Source: Parasponia andersonii (Eukaryota > Streptophyta > Magnoliopsida > Rosales > Cannabaceae). From it: a stretch of 64,000 nucleotides of DNA. The DNA is taken from the NCBI GenBank assembly GCA_002914805.1, contig JXTB01000563.1, positions 169,724-233,723 of the forward strand. The letters run 5' to 3'. A program made the translations under genes and the position numbers. How positions within the stretch are numbered: position 1 is the stretch's first letter; the number at the start of each line of letters is the position of its first letter. Positions 1 to 11,278 of this stretch are shown piece after piece. Under the pieces are notes generated by a model, which saw nothing but the letters and a program-made list of their open reading frames with translations, had not been told where the DNA came from and ran no database searches.

Positions 1-1152
1 ACGGCTCTATTTTTGATATACCGAAAATAGCATGTACTCAATAAGTTCTCAGAATAATACGATATATATTATACAATCAGATTCCACTACATATATTCAA
101 ATAATTCAAAAACCACGTTTGTTCTCATATGTTGCAGAAAATAAATTTTCTTTGAAAATAGTATAAAACGAAGGTAACTGAATCCCTATCTTACAAGATT
201 AGCAATACCATATTATTGAATCCTCAAAATGTTGTTGGAAGATTTTCCGGAAAGCTGGGAACTAAATCCAAGCCCTCGATCGTCCTCTTGTGAAAATCTA
301 ACTTCTCAATAGAGCTTCGAATCCTTAAAGAGACCTCTTCACTAAATTCCTAGCACCAAAATAATTAGGTTAGATATATAACTTGTCCAATTCAGGTCTA
401 GACTTATACCAGATTAGTGGCATATAAAATGAGACAAATCTTAGCCATTTGGATTTGATTTTTGTACTGGTCACCAAACATAGACAATATATATATATAA
501 ATCAAACTTCCCTATTTTATGAGTATAATCCAAAAATGATATAAAAAATACAATCTAATTGTCAGATTAAAAAGTCAAACTTAAGCTCAAAATATCCAAA
601 AATGGAAAGTTTTGCTTTGGGTAGGTTGGAGTTAAGATATATATACCTTGAGCTTCCTTTCGACAAGATGAATCCAACGAGCTCGGTTAAAGATCAAACG
701 GTGGTCGGAATAGTCGCCGGTGACCAAAAACATTCGCGGCTTCTCGAGCTCCTTGCCTGCATTTAGGAGCTACAAGAGCTTGACAACAAGTTGCTGGCAG
801 TGCGGCGAAGCTTTACCGAGGGGTCCTGAGGCCAGACGATGACTGGTGGATGGTGCCTGGGCTTTTTCTCCTTCGGTGGCTTCGTTGAGAGAGAAACAGA
901 GAGAGAATGAGAGAGGAAGAAAGAGAAATGAGGGAAAAAGAAGGCAAACCACATGGGTTTGCATGGGACTGTGCAATTTTGTCAAAATTGCAAAATAATC
1001 CCCCAATTTTAAAATCTTTTTATTTTAGTCCTTCAGAGAAATTGTAATTTAGTCCTTGCACCTTAAAATTTTTGCAACTTAGTCCCTCCAATTTAATAAT
1101 CCAAAAATCATTAAAATGACCAAAATACCCCTTAAAAATATAGGGTTTTACA
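1..1152 (-). repeat. 3-prime LTR of the left Ty3/gypsy element (Gypsy-1), running off the left edge
   Basis: On the minus strand the repeat starts TGTAAAACCC at 1152, directly after a purine-rich tract (minus strand AAGGAGGGAAGAA, 1153-1166) that fits the polypurine tract expected next to a 3-prime LTR. A diverged second copy lies at about 40145-41917 and shares the same terminus and blocks such as the stretch near 1083-1150. A 65-bp remnant with the same terminus lies at 13858-13922. The low-coordinate end of the LTR is not seen, so it probably continues outside the window. Short reading frames at 763-1006 are not genes. Confidence 0.8.
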
Positions 1153-1496
1153 TTCTTCCCTCCTTATAGGAATATCACCTCGAAATTCAAAAATAAGTCA
1201 AGGTTTATATCACAATACAACTTCTAACTGAAAGTTAAACAAATGAGGGTACTTCTTATGCATCTCCGTCTCGAGTTCTCAAGTAACCTCGTCTTCTATG
1301 ATGTTCTCAAAGTATCTTAACAAGTGGTATCTCTCTGTTGCAAAATACCTTCAACTCTCTAGCCAACAAGCAAATAAGCTACTCTTCATCGGAAAGATCT
1401 TCTTAGATCAGTACATCCACGTACAGAATAACATTAGAGGGGTCTAGCATGTACTTCTTCAATGTCGACATGTGACACATATTATGCATGTGACCC
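1153..1496 (-). mobile_element. Gypsy-1 internal region, 3-prime end (split from 11279-13922 by Copia-1)
   Basis: This stretch lies between the polypurine tract of Gypsy-1 and the insertion point of Copia-1. By position it is the end of pol in a minus-strand Ty3/gypsy element. It continues at 11279 once Copia-1 and one copy of the GACCC target duplication (1492-1496 and 11279-11283) are taken out. No convincing domain is readable in this piece alone. Confidence 0.75.
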
Positions 1497-3157
1497 TGCT
1501 GGCGTTAGCTGGAATAAAGTTTCAGAAAATATTTTTATAAAATCATTTTCAAGAATACCATAGTTTTGTAAAATCAAGAAACGTAACGGAATTGGTCGTT
1601 TAAAATTTTCTTTTTTACAAAACGTTTCGGATCATGATCTAATATAAATTAACTCTTGATCTAAACAAGAATAATACCCGGATTCGCTCCATAACCTTTT
1701 CGTCTTCCCGTCTATTCTCGAAAGTCATTTGATTGATCCAGTAGGTGATCACCTTCTTGATTCTCAACAAAGAGATCCGCAGATGAACAAGAAGACAATC
1801 TCCTTGATTCGATTTCTCTGGGATGACCGAAACACCAAGGACAGTAAATCTCTAGTGGTGGCCGATTTTCTCTACTCTCTCTCTCTCTCTGTTATGCGTG
1901 TAACACTCTATTCCTTCTTAAGGGAGTGTTTCACATATAACACTTTTATATATGGTTGCTAGAGAACATTTCTCTTAACTATAGATATATTAGTAAACCC
2001 TAATGGGCTTATTGGGTTTGTTGGACTCAACTGATCATCAAATAACTATTGGGCTTTAATTTGAGCTAGACAAGAGGCTAGATGGATCCATAAAGCCCAA
2101 GATCCAATAGACCATATACCTAATATCATAATTAACTCTTAATTATGATTGGGCCTTGTCCATTAATATTGGGGCACATAACTATAGGCTCAATATTAAA
2201 CTCTTGGACTAAATGTCATTTATTTTTCTGTGAAGCTTATTAATAATTAATTAGCTTGATCTATTTTGCATATACTATACCCGTAGACATACCCCCAATG
2301 CAATGTCGTACTAGTAGGGTGAAATTACCATATTACCCCTATAGTACATATTTACCTTTGAGTTGCCATTTTTCATCTAATGGATAATAGTTGACTACGG
2401 TGTTTGTATCTGCTTATACCAACACAGTCAAATTCACATAGTGAATACCGGGGCCCTGGTTTATATTATCCAAGTACTTGAAAAAACTCAAAGTGACATC
2501 ATATGTATGGTGTCCATCATGAAAAATGTTCTACACATTTCATATACCTTATCTTCTAAGATACCAGAGTTCAAATAATAAGCCAGAACTAGTCCTTTAG
2601 TAACTCAAAAAGACAAAACACATAAAAGTAAGTTCGTTAATCACTAGGATTAAGGTCTTCTACAATAGTGCTAGATTAGTAAAATTAGAAATTTGAGTTA
2701 CGGCACTTAAGTTCAAATTCTAATTGACTAGGTCCTGCTCAATGCTATTATAATTTTCTTATAACACACTAGTGTTTCTATCCAAAGACTCACTTCGATA
2801 ATTATAGATTTCATTAATTAAATAGACAACACTACATTCTATGGCATAGTAAAGTATTCCATATTTAATATGCAGAATGCGAATAATTTAATTTAGACAT
2901 AATGAAATAAAGAATATAATCTCTCCAATATATGAACTCATCATACGAATAATTCTTTATTACTCATTTCATGTCTTGAAATCTTTTAGATATTTGCATA
3001 AGATAAATATACACATCACATGTATATCAATGGAATATAAATGAAATAGAAATTCATAACATGGAATTTATTAATAACAAATAGATACTAAATAATCCAA
3101 TAAATATTGTTTATAATGTCTAAATAATAAACTACTTTGCAGGGCATTATTCCAACA
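1497..3157 (-). repeat. Copia-1 3-prime LTR
   Basis: About 1.66 kb, reading TGCTGG at the low end and TTCCAACA at the high end on the plus strand, so TG...CA in the family's usual form. It aligns along its length with 9627-11278 and with the Copia-2 LTRs at 20663-22272 and 35259-36846. The polypurine tract (minus strand, 3158-3170) abuts the high end. Confidence 0.93.
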
Positions 3158-6100
3158 ATCTCCTACTTGACCTTTAAAGTAGATGTGACATACCACGTAG
3201 TCTCATTCTTTCTAGGTGATCCTCAAATACTTTGGTAACCAAAGATTTGGTACAAGAATCAGCAAGGTTCTCTGCAGACGCTATCTTACTCATTATCACG
3301 TTTCCTCTTTGAACAATTTCTCTGAGTACATGATATTTCCTCTCTATGTGTTTTCCCCTCTTATGGCTTCTGGGCTCTCTGGAGTTAGCAACTGCTCCAT
3401 TATTATAAGAGTAAAGTGTCATAGGTTGTTGTGCTCCAGGTACTATCTCAAGATCCAAAAAGAAATTATGAAGCCAGACCATCTCTTTAGCTTGTTCAGA
3501 AGCTGCCACATATTCAGCATTCATGGTTGAATCTGCAATACAAGATTGCTTGATACTCCTCCATATAATGGCTTCACCACTAAGGGCAAAGACTGAACCA
3601 GAGGTTGATCTTCTAGAGTCTTTATCAGATTAAAAATCCGAATCAGTATATCCAATAGGTGTTAGATCTTCTCTAGAATATACAAGCATTTGATTTCTAG
3701 TTCTCCGATGATACTTTAGAATATGCTCGACTGTACCCTGATGTTCAGGTCCTGGATTGGATTGGTAACGACTTACAATCCCAACAGCATAAAAAATATC
3801 TGGTGTTATGCAAAGCATGGCATACATGAGACTTCCCACTGCCGAAGCATAAGGAATATTTCTCATCTGTTCCTTCTCTTTTTCTGTCTTAGGAGAATTC
3901 TCATCGTACAGAGTAATTCCTTTACAAAAGGGTGTTAAACCTTTCTTAGAATTATGCATTGTAAACCTTACTAGTATTTTGTCTACATATGAAGCTTGTG
4001 ATAAAGCTATGCATTTGTTCTTTCTATCTCATAGAATCTAAATTCCTAGAACATAGCAAGCTTTACCTAAGTCCTTTATATAAAACTGTTGTGCTAACCA
4101 AACTTTCACTGATGATAATGATCCAACATCATTCCCAATAATTAGAATATTATCAACATACAGTACCAGAAAAAATCACTTTGTTATCCTAAATTCTTTT
4201 ATAGACACAAGGTTCATCTATGTTTCGTTCAAAACCATAAGACTTAATTGCTTCATCAAATCTTATGTTCCATGATCTAGATGCTTGCTTGAGTTCATAA
4301 ATAGATCTCTTAAGTTCACAAACTTTTCTTTCTTGACCATTTTCAACAAATCCCTCTAGTTGTATCATATAGATACGTTCATCAAGATTGCCATTCAGGA
4401 ATGTAGTCTTGACGTCCATTTGCCATATCTCATAATCAAGAAATGCAGCAATGAATAAGAGTATGCGAATAGATTTGATCATAGCTACAGGAGAGAAGGT
4501 TTCTTCATAATTGATACCTTCTTTCTGTGTATAACCCTTTGCAACTAACCTTGTCTTGAAAGTCTCCATTTTCCCATCTATTCCTCTCTTTCTCTTATAG
4601 ACCCACTTACACCTAATGGGTTTTATCACTTCAGGTGGATCTACAAGTTCCTAGACTTTATTAGAGTACATGGACTCTATTTCGGATTCCATTGCCTTTT
4701 GCCAGAAATCTTTATCAACATCATCCATTGCCTTATTATAAGTATAAGGATCAGATTCTTGATTACAAGACTCTCCTATTCCCAAGTATCTTTCAAGTTG
4801 TCTCACAACTCTCCCACTATGACGAGGATCCGATGTTTGTTGAGTTTCAAGTGATTTATCTTTTCTAAGTGCTTTCTCTATCTTATCTTCTATAGATGGG
4901 CTGATAACATCATCAGTTAATTCTTCTAGAACTAATTTACTTTTGGGCTTTAAATCTTTCATATAGTCTTTTCCAAGAAAGTAGCATTTGTACTCACAAA
5001 TACTTTCTTTTCTTCAGTACTATAGAAATAATACCCTTTAGCTCCTTTTGGATAACCTACAAATAGACACAATTCAGATCGTGATTCCATCTTAGTCATT
5101 TTCCCTTTCAATATGTATGCTGGACAACCCAAATATGGATATGACGCAAACTAGGTTTATGTCATTTCCATAGTTCAAATGAAGTCTTAGGTACTAACTT
5201 AGAAGGAACTCTATTAAGCAGGTACATAGTAGTTCCTAAGGCATAACCCCAAAAAAATGTAGGTAATTGTGAATAACTGAGCATCGACCTAACCGTATCC
5301 AAAAGTATCCTATTTCTTCTTTCAGCAATACTATTTAGTTGAGGTATACCAGGTGCTGTGAGTTGGGATAGGATCCCATTATCTATAAGAAATTCAGAGA
5401 ATTCTCCAGAGAGGTATTCACCACCTCAATCAGATCGAAAGGTCTTTATGTTCTTTCCTAACTGCTTTTCAGTTTCTGCTTTGAATTCTATAAACTTTTC
5501 AAAAGAATCCAATTTGCGTTGCATTAGGTAAACATAACCAAATCTAGAATAATCATCTATAAACGTAATGAAGTATTCAAATACTCCTCGTGCTTGAATA
5601 TTCAAGGGCTCACAGACATCAGTGTGTACTAACTTAAGACATTCTTGAACTCTGAGACCTTTTTTTAGTAAATGGTCTTTTAGTCATTTTACCTTCCAGA
5701 CAGGATTCACAAGTTGGTAATGGTTTGACTTCTAACGAACTTAGAGGTTCATCATTGACTAACCTTTGAATTCTGTTTAGGTTAATATGACTGAGTCTAA
5801 AATGTCAGAGATAAGTTTCATCATTAGTACTCACTTTCACTTTCTTATGTTTAGATTCTATATGTTCAGAAACATTTTCAAGATTGTGCAATGAGATACT
5901 TTTAGATTGAATAAAAAAAAGATTACTCCTATGAGTACCAGTGCAAATAAGACTTTTATTCTTTCTAATAGAAACTTTATTGTCAAAATGAACAGAATAA
6001 CCTTGTCTCATTAAACAGGAAACAGAAATCAAATTCTGTTTGAACACCAGAATATAATAATAATTTTTTATTTCTAAAAACCTAAAATCATCAAAATTCA

Positions 6101-7173
6101 AAATAACATCTCCCATTGCACAAGCTTCAACTATTGAGCCATCTTTCAATGGCAATGTGAACTCTTCATTAGCGAACTTCCTAGTTTTTTTGAACCCCTG
6201 CAAAATATTACAAACATGGTCAGTGTCTCCCGAATCTACGATCCAAGAATCGATAGAATCAACCATATGACAAGCCTCAATGAACAACAAATTGTCATTA
6301 CCTTGTTTTTCCTTGCTGTTGTCCTTCTCCTTTTTAAGGGCTAGGTAAGTTTTGGAGTTCCTCTTCCAATGTCTATCCTCACCGCAGTGGAAACATTTTC
6401 TCTTTAGTTTGGCATCCTTCTTAGTCTTCTTTTTCTTTGGAGCAAGAGAAGTAGGAGTCTTTTTCTTCCCCTTACCTTTGCCTTTCAACTAAGGATTGGA
6501 AGAACTAGCTTAAGCTACATTAGCCTCAGTTGACCTCGACTTATTCTTCTTAAGAATATTCTCAGTAATTGCAGATCTTTCATTAGGCCAATAAGAGTAT
6601 AATCCTGCCAGTGAATCTCATGATCAATCTTAAATTGATTGAAAGTGTCTGGCAATGTCTTCAAAACCATGTCAATTTGGGTGTCACAATCAATTTCAGC
6701 TCCAAGGATTTCCAATTCGTTGAGGTATGCGATGACTTTCATCATATATTCCTAAACTGGAGTACTTTTCTTTTGACGAAGATTCATAAATGCACCTGTA
6801 TCCTCATTTCTAGCTTGACGACCGAGACTGGCAAATATTTCGTCAACACTCAGCATACAGCAGTATCCATCCCACAATGTTGTTGTTGCAATATATTGCT
6901 CATTGAGCCAAGTATATAGCACTTAGCCATCTTATCAGATTGCTTCCACTTATCATATAAGTTTCTTTCATCATTGGTGGATTCCTCAGTTGGCTGAGCA
7001 AGACATGGAGTAGTGAGAACCCACTTATATTTATCAGCAGTAAGTATTATGTCTAGGTTACGTTTCCAGTCTACATAGTTTTTACTGTCCAGCTTATTTT
7101 GTGTGAGGAAAGTGGATAAGGGATTAAGTGTCATATCTACTGAAAAATAAATAAATATTCCACATATAAGCAA
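3158..7173 (-). pseudogene. Copia-1 gag-pol fossil (gag, PR, IN, RT, RNase H)
   Basis: Remnants read on the minus strand in the order gag (about 6515-7173), CCHC-type zinc knuckle (near 6390-6430, with CFHCGEDRHWK), aspartic protease (near 6215-6245, with WIVDSGDTDHVC), integrase (about 4960-5800), reverse transcriptase (about 3960-4630, with KTRLVAKGYTQ and WQMDVKTTFLNG) and RNase H (about 3174-3700, ending near ENLADSCTK). Integrase before reverse transcriptase marks the element as Ty1/copia rather than Ty3/gypsy. The coding region is broken many times and is not expected to make a product. The corresponding fossil in Copia-2 is broken as well. Confidence 0.92.
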
Positions 7174-9626
7174 ACATCATTTATTATATTTTGAATAATT
7201 AACATAAAGTATTTAAGCATACAACATGCAAGTGAAGTATCCCTAAGACTATCACTTATATTAATAGAAATTTAACCTACCACTGATTACAAGCCTCCTA
7301 CGAGAAGTCATGCAATCAGTAAGTCAAACTGAAACAATTTCAATTAGTAAATAGACAGATAACTCTTATCCCATATTTCTAACTACCATTCTCTTTGGTC
7401 CTCTAATCGACTAATAAGAAATCCTACGGGAGGATATCAATGCTTCGAGTTGAGTATTTAACCATCTAAGCTTTCTATATAAGACCATCTCCTACGAGCG
7501 ATCAGCCTCATATAGTCTACTTAGTACATTATCCTTAGAAGCTCATTTCGAGTATTACCCGGATGAAAAACCCTCCTACGGGAGCTCAGCAAGATTCTAC
7601 TGCAAGGCTCATCCTAATACATAATGAACCAACAATAGAGACCATAGGTATCTCATACCTTCTCCCACAATAATTTATAATAAGAGATTTATAGATTTTA
7701 CGTAGTTATCTAACTAGTTTAGTAACCTAAAATCAATTATGTAAGTATGTTCATATTTGCATGGGAGTAGCTCTAATTTTCTATATGACATGTTACTAAA
7801 AATCATGTTTTAATGCTTAATTATTAGGCATGTATGCAACACTGTCCTAATAATATCAAAATAGTAAGCAGATAAATAATTAATTGTTAATGATTTATTA
7901 ATTTCCAGTAACTTAAAATTCTTTAACATTTAAATAATTCTAATTGATAAGATGATGTTAAATATTTAAATATAGAAGATAATATTTAAAATTTAAATTA
8001 GAAAAGATTTACACAAAATCTAATCAGTTTAAATAAAAGATTTAACTAAATAAATCTTCTTAAATATCTCAAATTTAAATTTCAACTTTTGAAATCTTAA
8101 TTTGAATTTAACTTCCTTAAATATCTCCTATTATCTTATCCTGTCAGATTTGAATTCAAAATTCAAATCAATATCTAATCTCATTAAATATTTACCAACC
8201 ATAAATTCAAATTTGAAGATTTGAAAAGATATTCTGATTTAAATTTAAATTTCAAATCTTCATAAAATTTGAAATTTAAAAAATAGAAGATTTTACAAAT
8301 AAAATCTCCTACAATATCTCTAATTTGAATTTAAACAAATTTAAAATTCAAAAATAGATTACCCACTATCATATAATCAGTTTTTCAAAATATCTATTCA
8401 AAATTTGAATTTAAAAACTAAAAAGATATTATCTCATAATATCTAATTTTAAAAATTTCTATTTTAAAATATCTCTAATTATTCAAACAATAATTAAGAT
8501 ATTATAGATATCAATCATATCCACAATTCAAATTAAAATATCCTATCAATTTAAATTTCGAAAATTCAAATTTAATAAGGATTTTAAAATTTTGAATTTA
8601 AAATCTAATCTATCAGTTTTCATAAAACTATGGATAAATTAAATTAATTTTAAAATGAAAATAATTAAAATTATAGTCAGAAATACGAAACGTGTAAGGA
8701 CAAGCCGACGGATGGAACAACAAGTTGGTATGCGGCCACACTCGGGACAACTACTGGGTGCCAACGGGCTCGCATAACGCTACACGGCCTCACTCGGGAC
8801 AACTCCTGAGCAACAACAGGCTCGTGTAATTCTCGCACGTCAAATGTACGAGATGGCACCCTGAGTAGCGAAGGCACGAAAGGCCACCCGCATGGCCGGT
8901 GCGTAGGAGGCTGCCCACTGGCCATGCAGAGATCACATCTGCGTAGCCAACGGGGCTGTGCCTGCGCGCCATATGCTTGGTGATCCTGCATGGCATGCGC
9001 AGGCTGGCCACCCGTAGGTCACGCTCAGATCACATCTGTGCGGCCTGTGGGGCCGTGCCCATGCTGCATGCGTGGGGTGCACCCGCATCACCTGCGCGGG
9101 GAGGCAGACCGCAGGCCATGCACGGATCGCATCTGTGCGGCCAGCGGTGCCTCACCCGCGCGGCCATGTGTGGGTCATGCTCGTGTAGCCTGCGCACAAG
9201 TCACACCCGCTGGGCTCATGCAGGCGGTGCGCACGGCTCCTAGCCGTGCACCGTTCCGTGGTTTCGTTCGTTTTTTTTTAAATTGAAAAAAAATAATTTT
9301 CATAAAACATAAAAAAAATTAAAGATCAAAACATTTCTATGCATAGTTTTATCAAGAACATAAAACATGAACACGTAGAAATCAAGAACATGCCAGAAAA
9401 CAAAAATAAAAATAAACATGATCATTTCCTCATAGCAACATTTAATCAAATAATCATTCAAACTTATTGAATCTATTGACCATCATACAAACTAAAGCAT
9501 ACTCATAATATGAATAAGACAAAACATAAACAAAAACTTTTCAAAAATCAAAAACATCAATCAACAAGAGAATAGACTGGAGTAAAATATGCTAGATCAA
9601 CGATAAAACCTGGCTCTGGTACTGAT
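7174..9626 (-). other. Copia-1 untranslated leader between 5-prime LTR and gag
   Basis: About 2.45 kb with no believable reading frame, unusually long for a leader. Three zones are visible: a moderately AT-rich zone next to gag (7174-7690), a strongly AT-rich zone full of the words AATTTGAATTT and AAATTTAAAT on both strands (about 7690-8680), and a GC-rich repeat island (about 8690-9265) followed by an A-rich zone reaching the primer site. Copia-2 has the same three-zone layout at about 32750-35258, so the arrangement predates the split of the two copies. Confidence 0.8.
8690..9265. repeat. GC- and CpG-rich tandem-repeat island in the Copia-1 leader
   Basis: An abrupt GC-rich block inside very AT-rich DNA. 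The word GATCACATCTG or a close variant recurs at 8931, 9028 and 9125, giving a repeat period of 97 bp, and the blocks between share GGCCACCCG, GCATGGC and GGGGC(C/T)GTGCC words. The matching block in Copia-2 is at about 34290-34885. Overlapping long reading frames on both strands here are a by-product of the low AT content and do not look like proteins. Confidence 0.8.
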
Positions 9627-11278
9627 TGCTGGTGTTAGCTGGAATAAATTTCCGGAAAATATTTTCATAAAATCATTTTTAAGAACACTATAGTTTTGTA
9701 AAATCAAGAAACACAGCGGAATTGGTCGTTTAAAATTTTTTCTTTTACAAAACATTTTGGATCGTGATCTAACATAAATTAACTCTTGATCTAGATAAGA
9801 ACAATACCCGGATTTGCTCCACAATCTTCTCGTCTTTCCGTGTATTCTCAAAAGCTATTTGATTGATCCGGTGGGTGGTCACCTTCTTGATTCCCAACAA
9901 AGAGATCTGCAGATGAACAAGAAGACAATCTCCTCGAACCGATTTCTCTAGGATGGCCGAAACACCAAGGACAGTGAATCCTTAGTGGTTGCCGATTTTT
10001 TCTACTCTCTCTCTCTCTCTCTGTTATAGGTCTAACACTCTCTTCCTTCTTAAGGGAGTATTTTACGTGCAACACTTGTATATATGATTGCTAGAGAACT
10101 TTTCTCTTAACTATAAAGAGAGTAGTAAACCTTAATAGGTTTATTGGGCTTATTAGACTCAAATAACTATTGAGTTTTAATTTGAGCTAGACAGGGAACT
10201 AGATGGATTCATAAAGCCCAAGCGCCAATAGACCATATACCCAATATCATAATTAACTCTTAATTATGAGTGGGCCTTGTCCATTAATATTGGGGCACAC
10301 CACTATAGGCCCAATATTAAACTCTTGGACTAAATGTCATTTATTTTTCTATGAAGCTTATTAACAATTAATTAGCTTAATCCATTTAGCATATACTATA
10401 CCTGTATACATACCCCCAATGCAATGCCATACTAGTAGGGTGAAATTACTATATTACCCTTCTAGTATATATTTACCTTTGAGTTGCCATTTTTCATCTA
10501 ATGGGTAATAGTTGACTACGGTGTTTGTATCTGTTTATACCAACACAGTCAAATTCACATAGTGAATACCGAGACCCTAGTTTATATTATCCAAGTACTT
10601 GAAAAAACTCAAAGTGATGTCATATGCATGGTGTCCATCATGAAAAACATTCTACACATGTCATATACCTTATCTTCCAAGAAACAGGAGTTCGAACCAT
10701 AAATCAGAACTAGTCCTTTAGTAACTCAAAAAGACAAAGCACATGAAAGTAAGTTCGTTAATCACAAGGATTAAGGTCTTCTATAATAGTACTAGATTAG
10801 TAAAATTAGAAATTTGAGTTACAGCACTTAACCTCAAATTCTAATTAACTAGGTCCTACTCAATACTGTTATAACTTTCTTATAACGCACTAGTATTTTT
10901 ATCCGAAGACTCACTTCGATAATTAAATACTTTATTAATTAAATAGACAACACTACATTCTATGGCATAGTAAAGTATTCTTTCTTCAATATGCAGAATG
11001 CGAACAATTTAATTTAGACATAATGAAATAAAGAATATAATGTCTCCCACATATGAACTCATCATACGAATAATTCTTTATTACTCATTTCATGTCTTGG
11101 ATTCTTTTAGATGTTTGCAGAAGATAAAAGTAAATATCACATGTACATCAATGGGACATAAATAAAATAGAAATTCATAACATGAAATTTATTAATAACA
11201 AATAGATACTAAATAATCTAATAAATATTGTTTATAATGTCTAAATAATAAACTACTTTATATGATATTATTCCAACA
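9627..11278 (-). repeat. Copia-1 5-prime LTR
   Basis: About 1.65 kb and colinear with 1497-3157. It starts on the minus strand with TGTTGGAATAA at 11278 and ends at 9627, where a sequence like the tRNA-Met primer site (minus strand, TACCAGAGCC) follows within a few bases. The GACCC duplication follows its outer end at 11279-11283. Confidence 0.93.

Larger units (their letters stand above)
1497..11278 (-). mobile_element. Copia-1: full-length Ty1/copia LTR retrotransposon, broken
   Basis: About 9.8 kb, minus strand. It has two LTRs (1497-3157 and 9627-11278), a tRNA-Met-like primer site next to the 5-prime LTR (about 9612-9622), a polypurine tract at 3158-3170, and gag, protease, integrase, reverse transcriptase and RNase H remnants in the copia order. 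Identical 5-bp duplications GACCC (1492-1496, 11279-11283) show one clean insertion into Gypsy-1. It is broken by many disabling changes. Comparing two short LTR stretches by eye gives roughly 7-10% difference, i.e. a few million years under rates usually assumed for plant LTRs. Copia-2 is a relative at 20663-36846. I could not assign a lineage within copia. Confidence 0.93.

Noticed and set aside
8690-9265. CpG-rich island as the promoter of a host gene
   Set aside because: The same island occurs at the same position in two copies of a retroelement leader, and no host exon lies nearby.
8677-9286. Overlapping reading frames on both strands, rich in Cys, His and Arg
   Set aside because: They lie over the GC-rich repeat island, exist in several frames at once and differ in the Copia-2 copy. 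They reflect low stop-codon density, not coding.
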